Positions 1-8,759 of a DNA stretch of 48,544 nucleotides are shown in pieces. The notes below the pieces were generated by a model that did not search any database, was not told the DNA's origin, and worked only from the letters and a program-made list of their open reading frames with translations. This stretch comes from Scytonema tolypothrichoides VB-61278 (GTDB lineage: Bacteria; Cyanobacteriota; Cyanobacteriia; Cyanobacteriales; Nostocaceae): contig NZ_JXCA02000024.1 in the NCBI RefSeq assembly GCF_000828085.3, positions 346,834 through 395,377 of the forward strand, written 5' to 3'. Within the stretch, counting starts at the first letter, position 1; each line of letters starts with the position of its first letter. Both the position numbers and the translations under genes were made by a program.

Positions 1-1457
1 GCCAAGTTGTTGAAACTGGTGGCGACATCGGGATGCTCTTCTCCTAAACGGGATTGAACTACTGATACACATTGCTTTAACCAAGGTTTCGCCAGCGCAT
101 ACAAACCCTGTCCTTGGTAAAACCAACCCAAGCCAGTAAAAACCCAAATTAAATTTTCATCACTGACTGCATCAGTCAGATTTTGTGCAACCTCTGCTAA
201 ATGTGGAATAGCATCTTTGACTGATTCAATATCATGACGGGTTGGCGACTGGGAAATTGTCTTAGCAATTGCGATAAAAGTTTCTGCAAAAGCACGTTTC
301 ATAGGACTTACGCACGTGGTACGAAAAAAAGGGGGTTGAGATTGCTTCGCTTCGCTCGCAATGACAGTTTGTTCTGCTGCTTGCTTGACTTTCAAAAACT
401 CCCGAATTAAGGGATGAATTTTGTAGCAATCATCTTTATCTCCACTTTTATCTTCCACCCATTGAATCAAATGGCGCGAGTAAAGTTGCTCAAGCGCTGT
501 TTCAACTTCAGTTGAATCCCAATTCAGTCTCCCGGTTGCAGACTCTACCCATTCCCAAACAAAGATATCTGGTGCAAATAAGCTTAATAACTCACCGACA
601 CGCTGTGTCATCGGATGGAGTTCCAGCCAACTTAATTCAAATGCAGCCAAAACGCCAAGCTGTGCTGTACTCAAGGTTTGTTGCAATTGCTTTTGATGGC
701 GGTTTATCGCTTCATCTTGGAGTCGCTGCTGTTGAAGCCGCTGCAACATCTTAGCTAAAGTCCAATGGGGAGGTTTTTTAACCAAATACCGCCCCACCAA
801 TTCCAAACCCAAAGGTAGATATCCCAGCCATTGACACAATTGTTTCGCTGTTTCTTCTTCCTTTTGTACTCGTCTTTCACCCACTAAATTTGTCAACAAT
901 TGCAAAGCTTCTTCTTCTGACAGCACATCCAGAGATATCTCCTCAATATTAGAATCTAGATTTCGCAACCGTGTTGTCATCAACACACGGAAGCGATGAG
1001 CCGTTGGCAGGAACTCTCGACAACTCCCCAAATCTGTAATATCATCCAACACCACCAACGCGAGTCCTTCTAGTGGTTGCCAGTTCTGCCAACACCAGTG
1101 TACCTGTTCGGTGAGACTCAACAGCCTTCCTCGAAAATCCTGCTGCGGTACTTCCAGATTCATGTAAGCTTGGGCAAACTGGATAATTTCTGCTGCCAGA
1201 TTTGATTCTCTAGCATTTAACCAACAAATTCCACCAGGGTAATCCGCTTCATGTTGACGTACATATTGCGTTGCGAGTTCGGTTTTGCCAACACCACCCA
1301 TACCAGAAACAGCAGAAATTGCGACTGCGCCTGGTTTGTGCAACTTTTCTCGCAGTAGGGAAAGTTCATGCTGTCTGCCAACAAAGTTAGCAGAACCTTG
1401 AAACACAACATTATTTGGGGGATTTAACTTTGCCCGTTCCCGTTCGGGCGACTGCAG
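1..1457 (-). CDS. NB-ARC/TPR STAND ATPase, main part (runs off the left edge; start unclear)
   Basis: The minus strand is open from an in-frame TGA at 1458-1460 to the window edge. It encodes FVGR near its start, then the P-loop SGMGGVGKTELA, the Walker B-like stretch LALVVLDDI, and a GLPL-like LGYLPLGLELV. These mark an NB-ARC (AP-ATPase/STAND) switch domain of about 280 residues. A helical region follows, and near the edge EEHPDVATSFNNLA is a kinesin-light-chain-type TPR. STAND proteins bind ATP and oligomerise on sensing a ligand through their repeats; many bacterial ones act in signalling or phage defence. No ATG precedes the FVGR motif after the TGA; an in-frame GTG within NNVVFQG is the nearest alternative start. 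The frame is identical to that of the upstream 146-residue ORF, so this is probably the body of one interrupted gene. The C-terminus lies outside the window. Confidence 0.8.
   Translation of the reverse strand, partial: MQSPERERAKLNPPNNVVFQGSANFVGRQHELSLLREKLHKPGAVAISAVSGMGGVGKTELATQYVRQHEADYPGGICWLNARESNLAAEIIQFAQAYMNLEVPQQDFRGRLLSLTEQVHWCWQNWQPLEGLALVVLDDITDLGSCREFLPTAHRFRVLMTTRLRNLDSNIEEISLDVLSEEEALQLLTNLVGERRVQKEEETAKQLCQWLGYLPLGLELVGRYLVKKPPHWTLAKMLQRLQQQRLQDEAINRHQKQLQQTLSTAQLGVLAAFELSWLELHPMTQRVGELLSLFAPDIFVWEWVESATGRLNWDSTEVETALEQLYSRHLIQWVEDKSGDKDDCYKIHPLIREFLKVKQAAEQTVIASEAKQSQPPFFRTTCVSPMKRAFAETFIAIAKTISQSPTRHDIESVKDAIPHLAEVAQNLTDAVSDENLIWVFTGLGWFYQGQGLYALAKPWLKQCVSVVQSRLGEEHPDVATSFNNL
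301..366. repeat. Interspersed repeat inserted in frame in the NB-ARC gene
   Basis: This stretch carries GGACTTACGCAC at one end and, on the minus strand, the GTCATTGCGAGCGAAGCGAA motif at the other. Both are widespread bacterial and cyanobacterial intergenic repeats. Here they lie inside an open reading frame and encode VIASEAKQSQPPFFRTTCVS without breaking it, between KVKQAAEQT and PMKRAFAET. Confidence 0.65.
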
Positions 1458-1898
1458 TCAAATGTTGAAAGTACTATTGCGTTGATCTATGGTTTGAGTT
1501 TGAGCCGCATTAATAGCTTTTTGGATGTTTTGAATAAAAGCTGGAGCATCTGGATGTTGAGATTTCTCTACAGCTGCTTTTATTTCTTTCAATGCATCAG
1601 CTAAATTCAATGGTGGATTAGCTTGTGCTGCTGCTACTAATTCTTGCACAGCTTGATTGACTTGAGGATGAGCTTTAGCTACTGATTCTACCTCCAATAC
1701 TGCTTTACCATAGTCAAGTGGTTGAGAGGGCGCTTTTTCAATAGCAACTACAGTATGGGGAGAGTGTTTTTTGAGGGTGACGAGAAACTCACCAGTTTTA
1801 TTCCATAGAGTTTCTCCTACCTTTTCGCCCGTTTTTTCTAAAGCCTTAGTGGCAATTACAGTTCCAATTGCGATCGCCCCTGCAGTAAGTGGTTCCAT
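1458..1898 (-). CDS. N-terminal part of the NB-ARC gene, or a separate small protein, ending at an in-frame TGA
   Basis: This frame encodes 146 residues. It starts MEPLTAGAIAIGTVIATKAL, a hydrophobic Gly/Ala-rich helix of the type found at the N-terminus of cyanobacterial STAND proteins, followed by Lys/Glu-rich and Ala-rich helices and a polar tail ending NSTFNI. The TGA at 1458-1460 is followed without any frame change by LQSPERERAKLNPPNN and the NB-ARC domain. This is either one gene broken by a nonsense mutation (or read through), or a real short protein translated upstream of the ATPase. I favour the broken gene because the linker after the TGA still reads like protein and has no convincing start. 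The exact role of the N-terminal domain is not known to me. Confidence 0.7.
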   Translation of the reverse strand: MEPLTAGAIAIGTVIATKALEKTGEKVGETLWNKTGEFLVTLKKHSPHTVVAIEKAPSQPLDYGKAVLEVESVAKAHPQVNQAVQELVAAAQANPPLNLADALKEIKAAVEKSQHPDAPAFIQNIQKAINAAQTQTIDQRNSTFNI

Positions 1899-2070
1899 AT
1901 GCTACTTTACATAATCATCTTAATACTTACTTGTGACTACATAATGTCAGTTAGATGTTCCGGAAGCGTGGTAAAAAATCTCACAAAAAGTAGGGGGGGT
2001 AAGGGCTTCGCTGGCAATAACATACAATACTAATATATTCCCCATTTACCAGCCGCATGTTTCAGCAATT

Positions 2071-2700
2071 ATGGTAAAAACAATTCAAGCGCGAGATATC
2101 AGTCTTTACGATTTAGAAGAAAAATTTGGATTGGAATTAATCACAAGCGCTGATTTTTTTACAGAATGGGTAGAGAACTTACCACCATTGACTGATAGAG
2201 AAAAATTCTCCTTAGAACGAGTCAAAAGCAACTATTTCAATTTAACTAAACGTCGCCCAATGTCAGAAGAAGCAGTGAAGATGATAGTGTTGTCTCCACT
2301 GCTAGATTTAGCTGGCTTTTATCAACCACCTTTCGAGATTGAAACCGAAACTTCTACTGAGATTTATGCTGAAGATGAAACCATTCTAGTCAAAGGCAAT
2401 ATTGATGTTTTAGTTATACAAAAGCGTCTTTGGATCCTGGTTATAGAATCAAAAAGCACTAAATTTGATGTGATAACTGCATTACCCCAAGCACTAGCTT
2501 ATATGCTTGATACTCCCAATCTTGAACAGCCCACTTTTGGGTTACTTGTCAATGGTAGAGAGTTTGTTTTCGTAAAATTAGTTCAGCAAGAAAAACCAAA
2601 ATATGCTCGTTCTTATGCTTTATCAATAGAAAAAGAAAGTGAACTACAACAGGTTTTAAGTGTATTGAAAGTCTTGAGTGAATTAATAGTTAGTCAGTAG
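2071..2700 (+). CDS. HsdR-N-like PD-(D/E)XK protein (stand-alone)
   Basis: The protein has 209 residues. Its core reads GNIDVLVIQKRLWILVIESKS, with Asp112, Glu126 and Lys128 in the D-x(n)-E-x-K pattern of the PD-(D/E)XK nuclease fold. The N-terminal half (SEEAVKMIVLSPLLDLAGFY) resembles the N-terminal domain of type I restriction R subunits. No helicase domain follows, and no hsdM or hsdS is nearby, so it is a stand-alone version, a type common in cyanobacteria and usually annotated as restriction endonuclease subunit R. Nuclease activity is inferred only from the motif. An STRR-free gap of about 195 bases separates it from the next gene on the same strand, so co-transcription is uncertain. 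Confidence 0.65.
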   Translation: MVKTIQARDISLYDLEEKFGLELITSADFFTEWVENLPPLTDREKFSLERVKSNYFNLTKRRPMSEEAVKMIVLSPLLDLAGFYQPPFEIETETSTEIYAEDETILVKGNIDVLVIQKRLWILVIESKSTKFDVITALPQALAYMLDTPNLEQPTFGLLVNGREFVFVKLVQQEKPKYARSYALSIEKESELQQVLSVLKVLSELIVSQ

Positions 2701-2895
2701 AACATAACGGAAACTTTCTAGATAATAAGGTGTCACGGTTGGAGATGAAGTCATAATAGAGACAATCCTCGCTTCTCGGAACCACCGCGAGTTATCTCCT
2801 TGTTGCAAATCCACCTTCCGTAGATGACTCATAAAATGGTAACTTGGGAAACTAGGACTTAATTCCTCTTGCCCATTTTTCCGCAAATTCACCCC

Positions 2896-3819
2896 ATGCC
2901 ATATTTGACTTCAGCTAGCGAAATGCGTTCTCTTATTGCTGAATATACTCAAGCTCATACTTTGTGGATTGATACAGAAATCGCAGAATACAAAAGTCGT
3001 AGTCCGAGACTATCGCTGATTCAGGTATTAGATGATCCAACAGACTTGAGTGGCGATAGCATCCATATTTTAGATATACTCAACCATCCTGATATTGTGG
3101 CAGAGTTTATCGACAACATTATGCTCAATCCCCAAATTGAAAAAATATTTCATAATGCTAGCTTTGATGTGAAATATCTCGGTAACAAAAAAGCTAAGAA
3201 TATCACTTGCACTCTGGAAATGGCAAAAAAAATTCCCTACTATGCCTTACCAGTACCTAACTACCAATTAAAAACTTTAGCCGCAGAACTTTGTGATTTT
3301 AAGAATATAGAGAAACAAGAACAAACCAGTGACTGGGGAACGCGACCACTCACGGAAGAACAAGTAGAGTATGCTTACTTAGACTGCATTTATCTTGCTC
3401 AAATCCATCAACGTTTGATAGAATTAAACAATGAAATTAATCCAGAGCCTACCACAGAAAACTTAACATCACTGAATGCAAGATATGCACATATTGAGCA
3501 AGAATGGAAACTCTTAGACTCGGAATTTACACATTTAAAAGAGCGAATCCAAAAAGCTATGCTTGCTCAGAATCTATCAGAAAGTTCCGACTTCAAGCTT
3601 TCTTCTTATGAACGGAAAACAATGAAGGTAGCATTTGTAGAACTCGCAAAGCTAATACAAACTCAAGACATAGATTTCGATTTTCCGATTACACTGACTC
3701 AAAAGTTGCAAAAAGATTTAGGAGAAAACTTGGAACAATTGTCTGTAAATATTGATCAAACCACTACTTGGCGACTGATTCATAAAAATCAAGAAAGTCA
3801 CGAAAATACTGACGAGTGA
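2896..3819 (+). CDS. RNase D-like 3'-5' exonuclease (DEDDy)
   Basis: The protein has 307 residues. It carries the DEDD exonuclease motifs: WIDTEIAEY (motif I, Asp and Glu), HNASFDVKYL (motif II), and YAYLDCIYL (motif III, the YxxxD form). This is the fold of ribonuclease D, which trims the 3' ends of stable RNAs. The C-terminal third (from about residue 190) is helical and charged and does not show a recognisable HRDC domain, so the exact substrate is unknown. I chose the ATG at 2896, because MPYLTSASEMRSLI fits the family start; an in-frame ATG at 2869 would add nine residues with no support. It is followed directly by an STRR repeat array. Confidence 0.75.
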   Translation: MPYLTSASEMRSLIAEYTQAHTLWIDTEIAEYKSRSPRLSLIQVLDDPTDLSGDSIHILDILNHPDIVAEFIDNIMLNPQIEKIFHNASFDVKYLGNKKAKNITCTLEMAKKIPYYALPVPNYQLKTLAAELCDFKNIEKQEQTSDWGTRPLTEEQVEYAYLDCIYLAQIHQRLIELNNEINPEPTTENLTSLNARYAHIEQEWKLLDSEFTHLKERIQKAMLAQNLSESSDFKLSSYERKTMKVAFVELAKLIQTQDIDFDFPITLTQKLQKDLGENLEQLSVNIDQTTTWRLIHKNQESHENTDE

Positions 3820-3823
3820 TCAA

Positions 3824-3952
3824 CAGTTATCAGTTATCAGTTATCAGTTACCAGTTATCAGTTATCAGGTAGGAAACGGACTCGTCCACCCCTTGTTTAC
3901 TGTTCACTGTTTACTGTTCACTGTTCACTGTTAAGAGTTCCCTGTTCCCTAT
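3824..3952. repeat. STRR heptamer array with conserved core
   Basis: Tandem copies of TTATCAG and TTACCAG are followed by a core beginning AGGAAACGGACTCGTCC, then tandem CTGTTCA/CTGTTTA units, and a tail GTTCCCTGTTCCCTATGTTT. The same order, with different copy numbers, recurs at 12591-12805 and inverted at 18466-18699. The tail alone recurs at 6637-6667. Confidence 0.85.
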
Positions 3953-3979
3953 GTTTCTTCAGAGGATGACTGGTAAAGA

Positions 3980-4783
3980 ATGAAGGCTGTCTGCATAGCT
4001 GCGTTTACCGCATTTGTCGCCCTTGCAACTGTTTCCTGTAGCAACAGTGATAATGTTTTAGTAACAGAAATTGGAGTTCGTCCTGCTGGACGCCCTGTAG
4101 CAACACCATCTCAAGCTAGAGACTTTTATATTCAAGGTCAGTATCAGCAAATTCAAGGGGACTGGCAAGGGGCGATCGCTTCTTATTCCAAAGCCATTAA
4201 CCTCAGTCCCAATTATGGAAGTGCATATAACAGTCGGGGACTTGCTCGCTTTGATGCAGGAGATCAGCAGGGGGCAATAGAAGATTACAACCAAGCGTTG
4301 AGCATAAATTCTAACGATGCTCAAGCTTATAATAACCGAGGAAATGCTCGCGCCGCACAAGGAGACAGAGACGGAGCGATAGACGATTACAGCCAAGCGA
4401 TTCGCCTCAATCCTAAATATGCCGAGGCATACAATAATCGGGGAAATGCTCTTTCGGCAAAGGGAGAGAAAAACCAGGCGATAGACGATTACAGCCAAGC
4501 GATTCGCCTCAATCCTAACTTTGCTGTTGCTTACAATAATCGAGGAAATGCTCGCAGTGCTCAAGGAGATAGAGACGGAGCAATCACAGATTACAACGAA
4601 GCGATTCGTCTTGCTCCTAACTTTGCCGCAGCATACAATAACCGAGGAAATGCCTATGCTGCACTAGGTGATAAAGAAAAAGCTAGGCAAGACTTGCAGC
4701 GAGCAGCAGAAATCTTTGATAAACAGAATAATAAACTACTCTATCAACAAGTGATGAACAATATTAAGGAGTTAGGGCTGTAG
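3980..4783 (+). CDS. TPR-repeat lipoprotein
   Basis: The protein has 267 residues. It starts with a signal peptide and a lipobox-like ATVSC (Cys20), so it is probably a membrane-anchored, extracytoplasmic lipoprotein. From about residue 50 there are about six 34-residue TPR units with the consensus AYNNRGNA...G....AI.DY..AI.L.P. Two neighbouring repeats are nearly identical at DNA level: about 40 bases around 4376 and 4478 match, 102 bases apart, which indicates a recent internal duplication. TPR proteins are protein-interaction scaffolds; nothing here shows the partner. It starts right after the STRR array, and GGATGACTGGTAAAGA lies upstream without a strong Shine-Dalgarno. Confidence 0.8.
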   Translation: MKAVCIAAFTAFVALATVSCSNSDNVLVTEIGVRPAGRPVATPSQARDFYIQGQYQQIQGDWQGAIASYSKAINLSPNYGSAYNSRGLARFDAGDQQGAIEDYNQALSINSNDAQAYNNRGNARAAQGDRDGAIDDYSQAIRLNPKYAEAYNNRGNALSAKGEKNQAIDDYSQAIRLNPNFAVAYNNRGNARSAQGDRDGAITDYNEAIRLAPNFAAAYNNRGNAYAALGDKEKARQDLQRAAEIFDKQNNKLLYQQVMNNIKELGL

Positions 4784-5047
4784 TGCTTACGATGTAGCAG
4801 CAACAAGACAGGAAGACCACTTTATGAAAGCTTTACTTCCAGCCAGCAACTGAACACTAGCCCGTTGAGCCGCTTCATCTTTCGGTGGCAGGTAGGCGAA
4901 AGATTACTTGTGAGGGTTCCCCATCAAGTTATCGTAAAATCCATTCCGTAACGTAGGGATTAAAGGATATTGATGGATTAGTACTTAAGGAGTTTCGTTA
5001 AGTGTTTCCTGTGTAAGCTAAAGTATACTGTTCTAAATGGTATTTAC

Positions 5048-5324
5048 ATGGGATTCAGATTTAGAAAATCAGTAAAAATAGCACCAGGTCTTAAGCTTAA
5101 CTTAAGCAAGAGTGGCGGGAGCTTATCCATTGGAGGTAGGGGAGCAACTGTTAACCTAAGCAGTAGAGGAGGCTGAGAATATTACCTCTCTACATATAAA
5201 GGTATCACGGCGAGATTTTGAACAGCTAAATTTAGATACCTTAGATCCAACGTCAGTTTTCACAAGTTTGAATGGGGAATTCGCTTGTAGTAAAAAAGGT
5301 GAATTGTTGCCTATTAAAAGGTAA
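5048..5324 (+). pseudogene. Decayed DUF4236 gene
   Basis: ATG at 5048 opens a 42-codon frame that reads MGFRFRKSVKIAPGLKLNLS and then SKSGGSLSIGGRGATVNLSS, the hallmark start of DUF4236 proteins, and stops at 5176. Family members continue with a TVGIPGTGLSYS-type segment that is missing here. In another frame, open to 5324 and without a start codon, the sequence encodes DFEQLNLDTLDPTSVFTSLN and ends KKGELLPIKR, which reads like genuine protein. I infer one gene that lost its middle and its frame. The flanks (4784-5047 and 5325-5515) contain no gene I can support. Confidence 0.55.
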
Positions 5325-5515
5325 TTGCTCAGTATTTTCTCATTAGTTCATGTTCTAATCTAGGTGGCAACGGCTATAACACTTATTTGTTGTTCTTTGG
5401 CACGTCGTTGTAGTATTTGCCATGCGGTAGACGTCACAGAAGAGATTCAGATAACCGCTGAGTAAATTAATCAGTTACGTGAGATGCTGATTGATTAATT
5501 AGTTTTTACTGACAA

Positions 5516-6487
5516 ATGTCTGTTATTCCTTCTGTATCTATCACTGTTCCAGGGACAACTGCTAATCTAGGACCAGGTTTTGATTGTATTGGTGCAGCTC
5601 TAACGCTGTACAACGAGTTTAAGTTCACTCGCCTTGATATATCCCCTGATCTTGAGGGGGTGAAAATTACTGTAACAGGTGCGGAGGCTGAACGAGTTGT
5701 TACTGATGAAAGTAATTTGCTCTATCAAGCGTTTTTGAAATTTTATCAATATAGAGAGCAGACACCGCCACCTGTAGAAATTGAAATTCATCTTGGTGTT
5801 CCACTAGCACGAGGTTTGGGGAGTTCGGCGACAGCAATTGTCGGTGGGTTGGTTGGTGCTAATTTGTTGGAGGGGGAGCCTTTGAGCCAGTTGGAAGTGA
5901 TGGAGTTGGCGATCGCCCTAGAAGGACACCCAGATAATGTGGTACCAGCTTTGTTGGGAGGATGTCGGTTGGCGGCGACGGGGGTAAGAAACGAACCGCC
6001 AAGGCGCAAAGGAGGCCAAGAGTGGGAGATTTGTGAGGTTCCTTGGTGTGAGGAGATTGTGCCAGTGGTGGCGATTCCAGATTTTGAGCTTTCAACGAAG
6101 GAGGCGCGCCAGGTTTTGCCTACTGAGGTGAGTCGTGCGGATGCGATTTTTAATGCGGCGCATCTGGGGTTGTTGTTGCGTGGTTTGGAAACTGGTAGGG
6201 GTGATTGGTTGAGGGCTGCTTTGCAGGATAGGTTGCATCAGCCTTATCGAAAAGCATTGATTCGAGGTTACGATGCGGTTTATTCTGCTGCTGTTGAAGC
6301 TGGTGCTTATGGGATGGTGATTAGTGGTGCTGGTCCAACGCTGTTGGCTTTGACGGATAAGGCGCATTCTCAAGCTGTGGCGCAAGCGATGACAGCAGCT
6401 TGGATGGAGGAGGAGATAAAAGCAGAGGTGCGATCGCTCTGTGTTGATACTCAAGGAGCAAAATCAATTCAAAATTTAAAACTCTAA
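5516..6487 (+). CDS. thrB: Homoserine kinase
   Basis: The protein has 323 residues. It is a GHMP-family kinase that phosphorylates L-homoserine with ATP to O-phosphohomoserine, the substrate of threonine synthase. The N-terminal VPGTTANLGPGFDCIG (residues 11-26) and the ATP-binding PLARGLGSSATA (96-107) are the diagnostic GHMP motifs, and the C-terminal SGAGPTLLAL is motif 3. Length is normal for cyanobacterial ThrB. The start ATG fits the usual family N-terminus. It stands alone, with a GC hairpin plus T-run terminator about 200 bases downstream (6685-6709). Confidence 0.95.
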   Translation: MSVIPSVSITVPGTTANLGPGFDCIGAALTLYNEFKFTRLDISPDLEGVKITVTGAEAERVVTDESNLLYQAFLKFYQYREQTPPPVEIEIHLGVPLARGLGSSATAIVGGLVGANLLEGEPLSQLEVMELAIALEGHPDNVVPALLGGCRLAATGVRNEPPRRKGGQEWEICEVPWCEEIVPVVAIPDFELSTKEARQVLPTEVSRADAIFNAAHLGLLLRGLETGRGDWLRAALQDRLHQPYRKALIRGYDAVYSAAVEAGAYGMVISGAGPTLLALTDKAHSQAVAQAMTAAWMEEEIKAEVRSLCVDTQGAKSIQNLKL

Positions 6488-6885
6488 ATTCACATTAAAA
6501 TTTCAGATGTGTGGTTATATGTCAACCGTAACGTTTGGAGTCGTTTAACGTAACATTTTCTGTCTTTTTGTTTAAATACTGAGCCTTTAACTAGCACGGT
6601 TACACGCTCGCAACATACGAAAGAAACACCATCCCCCTGTTAAGCGTTCCCTGTTCCCTATCTTTCTTAATATAAAAATTTGTGACGGTGGCTGTTGCCG
6701 CCGTTTTTTGTTGACTTAGCAAAACTTTACAATTAGAATGGATTCGAGTTTAAAATGAGTATTTATTCTTATGCAAATCTAAAGATTTGATTTTTGTAAG
6801 GAAACAATGTTCACAAAACTATGAATTGCTTAATATAATGTAATTAAAAAGAAAAACGTAAAGTGATTGAAAGTGATTGTCAACG
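6488..6885. other. Non-coding stretch between thrB and ndhD
   Basis: No gene is visible. It holds a partial STRR tail (6637-6667, CCCCCTGTTAAGCGTTCCCT), the terminator at 6685-6709, and an AT-rich stretch that presumably contains the ndhD promoter. Just before the ndhD start AAGTGATTG occurs twice in tandem (6872 onward), and there is no clear Shine-Dalgarno. Confidence 0.6.
6685..6709 (+). terminator. Rho-independent terminator after thrB
   Basis: ACGGTGGC pairs with GCCGCCGT across a TGTT loop, with one G-U pair, and is followed by six T residues. This is the classical intrinsic terminator layout in the direction of thrB. Confidence 0.7.
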
Positions 6886-8499
6886 ATGAATACGATTGGT
6901 TTTCCTTGGTTAACAACCATAATCCTATTGCCGATAGTGGCTGCTACAGCCATTCCCTTAATCCCAGATAAAGAAGGCAGAACTCTCCGGTGGTATGGTT
7001 TGGGAGTTGCGTTTACAGACTTTGCCCTGATGATTTATGCTTTTTGGCATAACTACGATTTTCAAAGCTCTGCATTCCAACTAGTTGAAAAATATTCTTG
7101 GATTCCTCAAATAGGTTTGAATTGGTCTGTAGCGGTTGATGGCTTATCGATGCCGTTGATACTGTTGACAGGCTTGATTAATACACTCGCAGTATTCGCG
7201 GCTTGGAAGGTTACTAACAAGCCGCGTTTGTTTTATGGTTTGATGCTGGTGATGTACAGCGCTCAAATTGGCGTGTTTGTTGCCCAGGATTTGCTGTTGT
7301 TCTTCTTGATGTGGGAAATCGAGTTGGTACCTGTGTACTTGCTGATTTCTATCTGGGGAGGAGAAAAGCGCCGTTATGCAGCAACCAAATTCATTCTCTA
7401 CACTGCTGCTGCATCAATATTTATCTTGATAGCGGGCTTTGCAATGGCATTCTCTGGAGACACCGTTAGCTTCGACATGGCAACTTTGGGAATGAAGGAA
7501 TATCCCAAAGCATTTGAACTCCTTGTTTATGTGTGCTTCTTGATTGCTTTTGGTGTCAAGCTGCCGATTTTCCCTCTGCACACCTGGTTACCTGATGCGC
7601 ACGGTGAAGCCCCAGCACCTGGTTCGATGATTTTGGCTGGTGTTTTGTTGAAGATGGGTGGTTATGCACTTATCCGCATCAACGTAGAGATGTTACCCGA
7701 CGCTCATGTTTACTTTGCTCCCGTGCTAGCAATTTTAGGTGTGGTGAACATTGTCTACGGTGCTTGCTGTGCCTTTGCTCAAACAAATCTTAAGCGGCGC
7801 TTGGCTTACTCGTCAGTTGCTCACATGGGTTTTGTCCTGATTGGTATTGCCTCCTACACAGAGTTGGGCACCAGCGGCGCAATGCTACAGATGATTTCTC
7901 ATGGTTTGATTGCTGCAAGCTTGTTCTTCCTCGCTGGCGTGACTTACGAGCGCACTCACACCTTGATGATGGACAAAATGGGTGGTATCGCGAAAGTTAT
8001 GCCCAGAACGTTTGCTCTCTTCACAGCGGGTGCAATGGCTTCTCTGGCGTTACCAGGGATGAGTGGGTTTGTCGGTGAGTTGATGGTTTTTCTCGGAATT
8101 GCCACAAGCGATGTTTACAGTTCTAGCTTCAAAGTTGTCGTCGTCCTCCTCTCGGCTGTTGGTGTGATTCTGACTCCGATTTACTTACTGTCAATGCTGC
8201 GCGCAGTGTTCTACGGTCAGCAAAATGAAGAGTTAGTGCTGGATGCAGTGGTACTAGATGTTAAACCACGCGAACTGTTCATCACTGCTTGTTTGATACT
8301 TCCCATCATCGGTATCGGCTTCTATCCTAAGTTGGCGACACAAACATACGATGTGAAGACTATGCAAGTCGCAACTCATGCCCGTCAAGTTTTACCAGTT
8401 GTCGCTAGACAGCAACCAACAAGTTTATATTCCGTTATATTTACAGCACCAACACTGGCTGATTCAGAAGTTCCAGGTTTGGTTAATATTGCTGAGTAA
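6886..8499 (+). CDS. ndhD: NAD(P)H-quinone oxidoreductase subunit 4 (NdhD1-type)
   Basis: The protein has 537 residues. It is a proton-pumping, antiporter-like membrane subunit of cyanobacterial NDH-1, which feeds electrons to plastoquinone in respiration and cyclic electron flow. About 14 hydrophobic helices are visible. The conserved [12 protein letters not shown], the [20 protein letters not shown] loop, and [18 protein letters not shown] are typical of the ND4/MrpD family. The N-terminus [20 protein letters not shown] matches NdhD1 rather than the CO2-uptake forms NdhD3/D4, whose ndhF3 and cup partners are also absent nearby. I use ATG 6886; an in-frame TTG at 6877 would add only three residues. 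Two hairpins follow the stop. Confidence 0.93.
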   Translation: MNTIGFPWLTTIILLPIVAATAIPLIPDKEGRTLRWYGLGVAFTDFALMIYAFWHNYDFQSSAFQLVEKYSWIPQIGLNWSVAVDGLSMPLILLTGLINTLAVFAAWKVTNKPRLFYGLMLVMYSAQIGVFVAQDLLLFFLMWEIELVPVYLLISIWGGEKRRYAATKFILYTAAASIFILIAGFAMAFSGDTVSFDMATLGMKEYPKAFELLVYVCFLIAFGVKLPIFPLHTWLPDAHGEAPAPGSMILAGVLLKMGGYALIRINVEMLPDAHVYFAPVLAILGVVNIVYGACCAFAQTNLKRRLAYSSVAHMGFVLIGIASYTELGTSGAMLQMISHGLIAASLFFLAGVTYERTHTLMMDKMGGIAKVMPRTFALFTAGAMASLALPGMSGFVGELMVFLGIATSDVYSSSFKVVVVLLSAVGVILTPIYLLSMLRAVFYGQQNEELVLDAVVLDVKPRELFITACLILPIIGIGFYPKLATQTYDVKTMQVATHARQVLPVVARQQPTSLYSVIFTAPTLADSEVPGLVNIAE

Positions 8500-8553
8500 T
8501 ATCTGTTCCCAGAAGGCTGGCGCTATCAAAAAATCCTAGAAAGATTATAAATG

Positions 8554-8577
8554 GGGGGTGATTAAGCAATCACCCCC
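8554..8577. terminator. Perfect 10-bp hairpin after ndhD
   Basis: GGGGGTGATT, loop AAGC, AATCACCCCC. The stem is perfect, but there is no T-run behind it, so termination or 3'-end protection of the ndhD mRNA is an inference. Confidence 0.5.
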
Positions 8578-8678
8578 TAAAATTTAGTAATAAAGTCACA
8601 TAAGTTCATGACTTTAGTCCCATGTAATTCCTCGATAGAATTTTTAGTATTAATTCGGCATTAACATCAAGCACTCAA

Positions 8679-8714
8679 AACCTGACCCGAATTAGACACG
8701 GGTTAGGTTTTTTT
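8679..8714. terminator. Bidirectional terminator between ndhD and the SLBB gene
   Basis: AACCTGACCCG pairs with CGGGTTAGGTT (one G-U pair) around a nine-base loop. Seven T residues follow on the plus strand and AAAA precedes it, so it can serve both convergent genes. Confidence 0.75.
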
Positions 8715-8759
8715 CTGTAGTTATATAAAAGAGTTCGGCTGGAGTTGAGGACGCAATCA

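Noticed and set aside
3824-3952. STRR arrays as CRISPR arrays
   Set aside because: They are tandem 7-mers with no unique spacers of regular length; only 48374 onward has true repeat-spacer structure.
4058-4564. Minus-strand ORF antisense to the TPR gene
   Set aside because: It mirrors the TPR repeats and has no start signal or recognisable domain.
5450-5505. Inverted repeat AATTAATCAG / CTGATTGATTAATT before thrB
   Set aside because: The arms differ by an insertion and the region is AT-rich, so chance is likely.
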